Of a stretch of DNA of 64,000 nucleotides, positions 55,799 to 64,000 are shown piece after piece. The notes below the pieces were generated by a model. That model ran no database searches. It was not told the DNA's origin and saw only the letters and a program-made list of their open reading frames with translations. The stretch comes from Castanea sativa (Eukaryota > Streptophyta > Magnoliopsida > Fagales > Fagaceae), in NCBI RefSeq assembly GCF_040712315.1, contig NC_134013.1, forward strand, positions 44,252,501 to 44,316,500. The letters are read 5' to 3'. Every line of letters begins with the position of its first letter. Within the stretch, counting starts at the first letter, position 1. Both the position numbers and the translations under genes were made by a program.

Positions 55799-58101
55799 GT
55801 TAGTGTCTATTTTCTCTTTCTTTTTATTTTCTACAAGTATGTTAGTAGCCAAGAAAGTAGAAAAGCATGCTAGTATTTATTTTATTTTTGGTATTTTTTG
55901 CACATATATATTCTTTTTTTGTTTTTATCATTTATGCCATGATGATTTTGGTAAATACATCTGTTCACATGTTTAGGTGGCATAGGAAAACTTGCATATG
56001 TTGGATGCTAAGAAAACACATGCAACACTAATATATCTAAAAGAAAAGATAGGTAGATATGAGAAACTATGCATGATAAGGATGAAATTTTTTGAGAGGA
56101 TTGAAAATGTGAAAACAAAGCAATTTTAAAATTAGAGTAGTTTTTGAGAAAGGTAGGATTAAATGGTCATGGTCGAATTGAATCCACGCGAGATTAAACG
56201 AGCATGGCCGAATTGAATCTCAAAGAGATGGATAGGATTAAACTGCATGGCCGAATTGAACTCACGTGAGATTGAATGAGCATGGTCGATTTGAATCTCG
56301 AAAAGACAAATAGGATTAAACGATCATGGTTGAATTGAATCCACATGACATTGAATGAGCACGGTTGAACTGATTCTCAAAAAGACAGATATGATTAAAT
56401 GATCATGGCTAAATTGAATCCGCGTGAGATTAAACAAGCATGGTTGAATTGAATCTTGAAAAGATAGATAGGATTAAACGATCATGGCCGAATTGAATCC
56501 GTGTGACATTGAATGAGCACGGTCGAATTGAATCTCGTAAAGACAGATAGGACTAAACGATCATGGCTGAATTGAATCTGCGTGAGATTAAACAAGCACA
56601 GTCAAATTGAATCTTGAAAAGATAGATAGGATTAAATGATCATGGCTGAATTGAATCCACATGAGATTAAATGAGCACGGTCAAATTGAATCCCGAAAAG
56701 ATAGATGGGATTAAACCATCATGGCTGAATTGAATCCGCGTGAGATTAAATAAGAATGGTCGAGTTGAATTTCGAAATGATAGATAGGATTAAAAAATCA
56801 TGTCTGAATTGAATCCGTGTGAGAATACACGAGCACAGTTGAATTGAATCTCGAAAAGATATATAGGATTAAAAGATCATGGCCGAATTGAATCCGCGTG
56901 AGATGAAACGAGCATGGTTGAATTAAATCTCAAAAGGATAGACAGGATTAAATGGCCATGGCTGAATTGAATCTTGAAAAGATAGATTGGATTAAACGAT
57001 CATGGCCAAATTGAATCTGCGTGAGATTAAATGAGCCCAGTCAAATTGAATCTTGAAAAGATAGATGATTAAACGATCTTGGCCGAATTGAATCCTTGTG
57101 AGAATAAACGAGCATGGTCGAATTGAATCTTGAAAAGATAGGTAGGATTAAACGATCATGGCCGAATTGAATCCATGTGAGATTAAACGAGCATGATTGA
57201 ATTGAATCTCGAAAAGATAGATCAGATTAAACGATCATGGCTAAATTGAATCCTTGTGAGATTAAACGAGAATGGTCGAATTGAATCTTGAAAAGATAGG
57301 TAGGATTAAAAGATCATGGTCGAATTGAATCCACGTGAGATTAAACTAGCATGGTTGAATTGAATCTCGAAAAGATAGATAGGATTAAATGGGCATGGCT
57401 GACTTGAATCTGCATGAGATTAAATGAGCACGGTCGAATTGAATCTCAAAAAGGATGTATAGGATTAAACAATCATGGGTGAATTGAATCCACATGAGAT
57501 TAAACAAGCATGTTCGAATTGACTCTCGAAAAAGATAGATAGGACTAAACGATCATGGCCAAATTGAATTGACGCGAGATTAAATGAGCATGATTGAATT
57601 GAATCTCAAAAAGATAGATAGGATTAAACAATCATGGCCAAATTGAATCCACATGAGATTAAACAAGCATGTTCAAATTGACTCTCGAAAAAGATATATA
57701 GGACTAAACGATCATGGCCAAATTGAATCGATGCAAGATTAAACGAGCATGATTGAATTGAATCTCAAAAAGATAGATAGGATTAAATGAGCATGGTTGA
57801 ATTGAATATTGAAAAAGATAGATAGGTTTAAACAATCATAGCCGAATTGAATCCTGAGGGAGAGGTATTTTGAAAATTCTGGCATTTTGAGATGAATACG
57901 AGATAGGATTAAGCAAGCACTGTCGAATTGAATCTTGAGAGAGAGGTATTTTGAAAAATCTTGACATTTTGAGAAAACATGATATTTTGGTATGGACATG
58001 CATGACATGTGTTAGGCAGTAGGGTTAGACATACTTACCTGTTTACTTGTGTTGCCAAATATTTTTGGGCTTCCTAACAACTTTTGAATTTTCTTCCGTA
58101 G
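55799..58101 (+). other. possible intron containing a minisatellite
   Basis: A donor-like GAG|GTTAGT at 55799 and an acceptor-like pyrimidine stretch ending 'ttttcttccgtag' at 58101 bracket T-rich DNA and a 79-bp tandem array. The first ~350 bp (55800-56150) are T-rich, as in plant introns. The splice pair is predicted by eye only. Confidence 0.35.
56155..57930. repeat. 79-bp minisatellite with two-part unit
   Basis: About 22 copies. Each unit joins a ~36-bp half ('gattaaacgatcatggccga' then 'attgaatccgcgtga') to a ~43-bp half ('gattaaacgagcatggtcga' then 'attgaatctcgaaaagataga'). The halves are related, so the unit arose by duplication and diverged before amplification. Many copies differ by C/T and G/A changes at CpG sites. 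Confidence 0.9.
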
Positions 58102-58319
58102 GTTATGTTTCGACAGATGAGATCCAGCAGTGCCACGGGAAGGCTCCTGCCATTGTTCCATCTCTAGCTGATTTGTCTAGTAGTGACGACGATATTGTCT
58201 CGGATAGTCTTCAGGTTGCGTGGACTCTTCAGAGGCGTTTCGACCAAGGTGGTGATGACCCTACGCCCTATAGAGGCATACAAATAACACACCGTACTAG
58301 GAGTCAGTGTTCTGTGTAG
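58102..58319 (+). pseudogene. short acidic ORF after the predicted acceptor, unrecognised
   Basis: The open frame after the acceptor reads GYVSTDEIQQCHGKAPAIVP, then a Ser/Asp-rich stretch (LADLSSSDDDIVSDS), and ends RTRSQCSV with a stop at 58317-58319. Coding-like composition continues to about 58450 in the same frame after the stop. No ATG lies in frame between the acceptor and the stop, and a TGA lies just upstream in the predicted exon, so as spliced it could not be translated alone. It may be a fragment of a Tat extra ORF. Family unknown. Confidence 0.4.
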
Positions 58320-58449
58320 ACGGCCAGTGCCTCGTCTCAGTCCTGCACTAGTTCGGGAGGCAATTCTTCATAGTTCCCTCGAATCAAGGAGGGACGAGGC
58401 CTAGGGGGTGAGGAGCTAGATGAGGAGCTCATGTTTGATGTTGATGTTG

Positions 58450-58960
58450 ACTAGAATGGCCATGAAATCACTAGAATGGCCAATATACACCCAAAATTAC
58501 CAAAATACCCCTAAAACCACAAAATGTCCAAAAAAAAAAACAAAAAGAAACCTCTAAAATGACCCCCATAAAACAGCCACAATGACAAAAATGCACTATG
58601 AATGTCCAAAATATCCCAAAATCCTAGAAAATGACCAAAACGCCCCCAAAACGACCAAAATACCCCCAAAAACTTTTAAAATGAAAAAAAAAACTGTCGA
58701 AACCTCAAAAATAAGCAAAATACCCTTGTAACCTCTAAAAATGACCATAATAACCCTAAACTAAGCCAAAATACCCTCAATTTTTCAAAAAAATTTGGGC
58801 ATTTTGGTCGGTTTCAAGTTGCTTTGCACAGTCTAGCGGATTTTAGGGAATTTTACTAATTTTACCATTTTAGAAGTTTGGGGCATTTTGGTCATTTACG
58901 AGGCATCGAGATTTGACTGCTTATTCTAACCTTTTAAGGAGTTTTTTGGTCATTTTAGAA
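58450..58960. repeat. degenerate short repeats with inverted partners
   Basis: From 58470 to 58780 'gaccaaaatacccccaaaa' variants recur about every 20-40 bp. From 58790 to 58955 the complementary form 'ggggcattttggtcattt' occurs three times. The two halves could fold back on each other. Confidence 0.65.
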
Positions 58961-59089
58961 CCTTGGGCTTTCCTAGTCCAACAAGAATTATACAAACCCA
59001 CATACCTTGGGTTTTTCTAGTCCTATAAGAATTATACAAACCCATAAACAAATAGTCTTTTATAATAAAAACGTTACTGGTTATAGTCT

Positions 59090-59340
59090 AAATCTCGTAA
59101 GCTCGATAGATTGAGACATGTGTCGAGCTTTAATGAATCTCGACAAATCAAGCTTCTGTCGAGGAGGTATCAAGACCTGCAATTTACATTTTTCTTGAGC
59201 AGTTCTTGAGTAATCTTCATGTCTTCAATGTAACTACTTGTAATGATCATCTTGAACCTACTTAGATTTACCCAAATGCAAGTAAAGTACATTTTCTCAA
59301 AGGATATGTCAATTACATAAAAATATGTCCCTAACACTAG
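59090..59340 (-). mobile_element. copia LTR fragment related to 21940-22852
   Basis: Contains 'tgtcgag' words (59120-59165) and then 'agatttacccaaatgcaagt' and 'aaagtacattttctcaaagg', the diverged reverse complement of the first 100 bp of the copia LTR at 21940. Only the U3 part remains. Confidence 0.6.
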
Positions 59341-60440
59341 GATTGATTTAGGGTCCAACCTTGTAAATCTTTAGCATGAAGGATGTTTTAGTGAGAAAAG
59401 CCTATAGGAAAACACCCGTATACTAAAAGCATACGCAAGCATACCTCGTGTATGTATACGCATGTATAGTTTCAAAATACCTATATGGAAAGCTTTTTGA
59501 TGTAAAATCACATAGAGTGAATCCGAAATTGGTTGGGAGTCGCCCTACACCCCTCTATGATCATTGTAAAAGGTCCAAGGCACTTTTTCCAAAACACGCC
59601 AAATTCACTAGGAAAAAAAATAGTGAATCAAAGAGGGAATTTTAATTCTAAAACATTAAAGTTTTGCTTGGTTATGACCTATTTCAATCTTGACCTTCAT
59701 TGGAACCTATTCTAAAACATCCTTAAGGAGGACTCACTAAAGATAAAATATAAAAAGTAAATTCACAATCAAAAAAGGAAAAGTGTTGAGACAAAAAAGG
59801 AGAATGTGAAAGAGGAAGGAATAGAGAATGATTTCGTTAATGAAATTCAAAAAAAAAAAAGTGAAATTGTAACATTCAAGAATGTTAAGAAGATAAATCA
59901 AATGTCATATACTCAAAAGAAATTGTCTCTCTAATTATTCTTGGGAACACTTTTCATTTTTACTTAAACCATTTGTTCTTAATTCCTCCTTTTCGATCTT
60001 AAGGATGGTATAGTTTGGATATTGACATAACTAATCAATGTGTGTGGTGTATTATTCTTAGTGTTTGGCATCCTTTCATGAGGCTATACATATTCTTTAT
60101 TTTGCTTCACCATTCTTCATCTTATTTATATGTGAGATATTTATCTTTGTTTTACATTATTTTGCTTAGATATGTTTGAGAGTGTTACACCATTTTTGTA
60201 GTGATTTTTATTTGTTGAGGATTAACACCAATGAGATTTGAGTTGAAGTATAACTTTAGAAAGAATTCAAGCCATATTTTATCTCAAGACTAAGGTTGTG
60301 TTTGTGTTGGCTAAATTATTCACACACTAAGTATTGATGGCATGTGGAATACTTTTTATAGTTGTTAGCGTTTGATCTTTGAATAATTATTTCTACTAAA
60401 TTATTAAAATTTTGTTCTTTTATGTCCGTATTTTGAGTAG
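59341..60440. other. AT-rich DNA, no gene seen
   Basis: No coding sequence longer than about 65 codons. It probably represents decayed internal sequence of the element whose 3' LTR begins at 60451. Confidence 0.5.
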
Positions 60441-60450
60441 CTTAAGGGGG
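60441..60450 (+). other. polypurine tract before LTR
   Basis: CTTAAGGGGG directly precedes TGTGATAACA, the arrangement of a gypsy plus-strand primer next to a 3' LTR. Confidence 0.55.
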
Positions 60451-61665
60451 TGTGATAACAGCTTAATTTTGCTTATTTATATCATTATTGGAAAGAATCA
60501 TCATACTTATTTTAAGTTAATTCATGCATTTTATGTTAGGGTTTGGAATAATGTTGAATACTTAACTTTGTGCTTAAATGAATTTTAATGCATGAATATA
60601 TCCTTTTATAGAAGAATGATAATAAATGAATAGATTTGTGCAAAGAAGAAGAATAATGGACATTACTTTTACAAGGGCTATAATGAAGTAAAAAATGACA
60701 ACCCAATTAAATTTGAGTCCAATTGGTGCAAGAAATCAAATAAATTTGCACCAAATCTAAGTCCAATTTGGATTGTGATTAGAATTCTTGTCCAATTCAA
60801 ATTAGGATATCCAATCAAGATAATTCAAGTTAGGCTGGAAAGCTAACTTAAACGACTACAACTTTGTAGTTTACCAAAAGTCCTAATTCTGACTTTAAAT
60901 GGGCCTTAAACATCAGTTTAGTAAAGCCTAAAAACTTCAGATTTTCTCCAAACGAGAATTCAACTTGTAATAGAATTCATTGACCTATTTAAAGCCTCTT
61001 GAGGGAAAAATTAAAGGGGGAGTTGCTATAAATCGAAATTTAGGTTTTCTTAAAATTTCTTTACAGTTTTTACAATTTTATTTGGTGTTATGGCTTGCTA
61101 GAAGCCTTGCTAAGGTAAGGGGTGAAACCCACCATTTATTGGTATGTTCTTAATAATTATATTTATGGTTTTTATGCTTATGTTCTTGTTTTTTTATTTT
61201 TACTCATCCAGAAAATTGTTTAGTTCTGTATAATTTTTTTTTTAGCGTAGACTCCTAGCACGTTAAATACTTACTATTCCCTTCAAACTAATTTTACTAG
61301 TTTTGTTTTACCTAAAATCAACCAATATTATGAAACTACCTAAGACAATAAATTTTTGAGTTCTGGTTGTTAAATCATCCTACTAAGAACATCCTTTGTA
61401 TGAATTTCATTAAGTTGTAAAATTAATATTGTTAAGACTACCAATAGATGTGTTGTGTGTGGATCCCTAAATCTTAGTGCCTTAATATGTTGTTATTCTA
61501 TATCAATCTGACATACCTTCACCAAACTATCAAAATTTCTCTTCAATATGATTTTATTGTTTTAGTTTTATTCTCTTGTGGTTTGCTAACAAATTTCCTT
61601 TTCCCTGTGGATTCAAACTTGGACTCACCGAATTATTTCTTTGCGACAATCTTACACTTGGGAGC
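60451..61665 (+). mobile_element. Athila-like gypsy 3' LTR, decayed
   Basis: About 1.2 kb starting TGTGATAACAGC after a polypurine tract. Near the end, 'ccctgtggattcaaacttgg' and 'actcaccgaattatttcttt' followed by 'gcgacaatcttacacttggg' match the wording I associate with the 3' end of Athila-type LTRs. The end at 61665 (gca) is approximate, and no second LTR or target duplication was found. Confidence 0.5.
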
Positions 61666-61689
61666 ATTATTTAAGTTGCAGCAAATTGT

Positions 61690-62040
61690 TAACTAGCCTA
61701 CACCTTCTAATGTGTGTGACGTGAGAAGTGTCAATGGCCTTGCTACCTTCTATAGAAGGTTTATTAGCAATTCCAGCACCTCTCACCAATTTTCTCAAAT
61801 AAAAGTCCTTTGTTTGGATTGATGAAGTCCAAGAAAGTTTCCAACTTTTGAAGAGAAAGTTAATTGAATCGCCTAATTTTACCTTCTCCAATTTTGACAA
61901 GACATTTGAGCTCCATTGTGATGCTACATCAGGAGTGGGAATTGGTGGTGTCCTTAGCCAAGAAGGGCAGTCCATTGCATTCTTTAGTGAGAAGTTGAAT
62001 TAGGCAAAAACTTATGTATTCTACCTATCATAAGCCATCA
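61690..62040 (+). pseudogene. gypsy RT/RNase H fragment
   Basis: The plus strand encodes CDVRSVNGLATFYRRFISNS. After a frame change it gives ESFQLLKRKL, SNFDKTFELHCDAT, GVGIGGVLSQEGQSIAFFSE and KLN, the RT thumb and start of RNase H of chromovirus-type Ty3/gypsy elements. Stops and one shift are present, and the sequence fades after about 62040. The catalytic Asp of the RNase H start (HCDAT) is kept. It is a lineage separate from the Tat pol at 37527-40080. Confidence 0.83.
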
Positions 62041-62224
62041 GACATTAGAGTTACTAAATCAACGTGACATGATATGGTTATGTGCCAAGAGAATAATGGC
62101 CACACGCCTAGCGCATGTCCATGTTATAGACAACCTATTTTGCACCAATAATTAAATCTTGGAAGAAAGCAAGTTGGTCATTTTATGTACTCAAATATCA
62201 TGGTTGCATTTTAGTCACTAACTC

Positions 62225-63290
62225 ATTCATCACAAGTCATAAATATGATCTTGAAGTTAATAATTACAACGATACGTTCAGTATCCTATTTGAACGGCCG
62301 AATCTAAAAATATCGCAAGATCAAGTTTTAATGGTCTGCATGCATTCAATTGAGTGAAACCTATCACGCATGATTAATTAGAATTTATTTTGGTTGGTTA
62401 CTAATTAAAATTAATTAATTGAATTTTTGTGATTGGTTAAGTCTTTTTCTTAAAATGTGCTTTGATGTATGAGATTAAAATAAACAAGCTGACAAATATT
62501 AATTTTGGACAAATAATTTGGTTTTTAAAGTAATTACCCTGAAGATAATAATTTTAAAAGCTTAATTATCACTTAGAAATTAGGTTTATCATGAAAATAA
62601 GCTCAAAACATGTCCAAATACTTTTTCAAACTCAGAAAAACTTATAAAAATGTCATAATTGGAAAAATAAATAAAACTTGGAGAACCTCTTGGCACAAAC
62701 TCAGCACATTCCCTAGTTGCGTTTTTTCTATTCCAAAGCCAATGCAAATCCGTTTTTTTTTTTAAAGATAAAATCTACCCATTTCATGATAGCTGACTTT
62801 TTAAGCTAAATTAGCTTATTTTTCAAGTCAAATCTCTATAAATAAAGGAGGACATTAATTAATTAAGAACCCTTCTTTTTCCTTTTAACGTTGAAGAACT
62901 TCTTGATACTCTCTTAAAATTCTAATATTCACTAGACTAGATTGAGCTGTCAAATTGAGAGAACGGAGTGATTGAAGTTAACTAATGGGTTGGTACGACG
63001 TGACCATCTCACTCTAGTCTCTTATGCACGGTACTATCAGATAGGCGCCTCCCGAAATATAAACCAAGTATTTTAATTTATTTGTTATTAAGTAGTCATT
63101 TTTTTAGAGATAGTCAAATAAGGTAAAATGAGTATCACGAGGTGCCTAACACATTTCTCAAGTATAAATGAATTCCTGAATATTTTTTATTTTTTTATTT
63201 TGCTTACATTTTATTTTGCTCATATAAGCTTTTACTAGTAGGTTAGAAGACTCTAAAACCTTCAAAACTTCGGTTTAGTGAAAAAATTTG
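62225..63290 (+). mobile_element. decayed Tat-type LTR fragment, plus orientation
   Basis: It reads as the reverse complement of the Ogre-like LTR around 8890-9300: 'ggtctgcatgcattcaattg', 'gtgattggttaag', 'gagattaaaataaacaagct' and 'gtttatcatgaaaataagct' align in order. Near 63150 'cgaggtgcctaacac' corresponds to the 'ggtgttaggcaccc' block. The target ends are not clear. Confidence 0.65.
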
Positions 63291-63321
63291 TTAAGACATA
63301 AGCGACAAATACACATTCTTG

Positions 63322-63322
63322 G

Positions 63323-63353
<31 letters not shown>

Positions 63354-63354
63354 A
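63322..63354. repeat. (TG)n(TA)n compound microsatellite
   Basis: Run of TG followed by TA dinucleotides. Confidence 0.92.
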
Positions 63355-63425
63355 ATAATCAAAGGTTAATTAGAATCTTGATAATTGGTAGAGGTTCTCT
63401 TTTTAATTCATTTATGCTCTACACT

Positions 63426-64000
63426 AAGGATGTTCGTGGTGCAATTTTGGGTTATTTTTAATACCGTACTTTGCGATGCAATTTAGCTAAAATCATAACT
63501 GCACCGCACCTTATTTTTGTAGTCACATGTGTGGTGCGATATGGTGCTGTGAGATTTAGAGTTTAGCCAGAACCATAACCGCACCGCATCTCATTTTTGC
63601 GATCACATGTGTGATGCAGTATGGAAGATATAGTTTGAATGGCTTGAAGTTGTCAAGTTGGTATATTTTTCAAATTTTGGATTTTTCCTACCCAACCAAA
63701 AGCTAATATTTTTTTTCCTTTGCTTTGGGTCAAGTTTTAAACTATTAAACTTTTTTTTTTTGTTTTTGGACTAGTTTTCCTAGTCAACATTTGCTAGGGT
63801 TATCAAATCTTTTTTTTTTTTAATGACTAGGGTTATTAAACTATTAATAATATATTTAATATAAAAAATAAATAAATATATTAATATATAAAGAGATGCA
63901 ATGCGGTACAGTTTGGTTTATACGGTTTTCTTATTATAAAACCACAAACCGCACTGCACCATGCAATGTACTGTTACTTGTGGTGCAGTACGATTATGTC
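63426..64000. repeat. GTGCGGT-rich repeat, runs off the window
   Basis: The words 'gtggtgcaatttt', 'aaccataaccgcaccgcat', 'gtcacatgtgtggtgcgata' and, near the end, 'aaaccgcactgcacc' and 'tgtggtgcagtacg' recur in both orientations. This is the look of a non-autonomous DNA transposon or MITE whose far end lies beyond the window. No coding sequence is present. Confidence 0.5.

Overview
The window is nuclear DNA of a dicot plant. The evidence is nested LTR retrotransposons of the Ty3/gypsy Tat (Ogre-like) and Ty1/copia groups, a Harbinger-type MITE, a fragment of chloroplast 16S rRNA, and one intron-containing pentatricopeptide-repeat (PPR) gene with GT-AG splice sites. The copia LTRs rich in 'TCGACAG/CTATCGA' words, together with the plant-transposon-protein ORF, remind me of woody eudicots such as Fagaceae. 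That placement is from memory and weak.

Layout. Positions 1-6138 are mostly a long Tat-type LTR-like segment carrying two solo LTRs of one family in opposite orientation (1852-3261 and 3462-4864), each with a perfect 5-bp target duplication. From 6128 to about 40080 lies an old, decayed Tat element. Its pol remnant (RT, two RNase H regions, integrase) is on the minus strand at 37527-40080. It also carries long coding remnants in the opposite sense (6128-7070, 32395-33752, 36037-36370). This old element was hit repeatedly: by a pol-less Ogre-like element (7071-21743, TSD AGTGA), itself hit by a copia element (16783-20297, TSD AAATC); by a copia-type element with gag plus a plant-transposon-protein ORF but no pol (21940-31002), itself hit by a 1.5-kb LTR element with 533-bp LTRs (28088-29623); and by a third solo LTR (33753-36036, TSD GCTGG) that holds a MITE (34304-35202, TSD TTA). 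A chloroplast rrn16 fragment sits at 36936-37142.

At about 40072 the RT sequence breaks into a satellite array of roughly 154-bp units that runs to about 46780 and is interrupted by one solo LTR (43748-44505, TSD GTACC). The array stops about 50 bp before a promoter-like cluster of TGGGCY motifs and the only host gene I can support: a P-class PPR gene (CDS 49315-51756, one coding intron, 588 aa), probably with 5' non-coding exons and a long leader intron.

Downstream, 52626-58450 holds a second copy of the Tat-type segment seen at 320-6138. It is followed by a plus-strand TATA box, an intron-like stretch with a 79-bp minisatellite, and a short acidic ORF. Positions 58450-64000 hold short repeats, a copia LTR fragment, an Athila-like 3' LTR with its polypurine tract, a gypsy RT/RNase H fragment, a decayed Tat LTR and a terminal GTGCGGT-rich repeat.

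Apart from the PPR gene, nothing here looks like a working protein gene. Every retroelement coding region I followed carries stops or frameshifts, except short ORFs of unknown meaning. The most unusual points are the antisense coding stretches of the Tat elements with their own promoter- and intron-like signals, the satellite abutting the PPR promoter, and a perfect hairpin that coincides with a possible micro-exon in the PPR leader.
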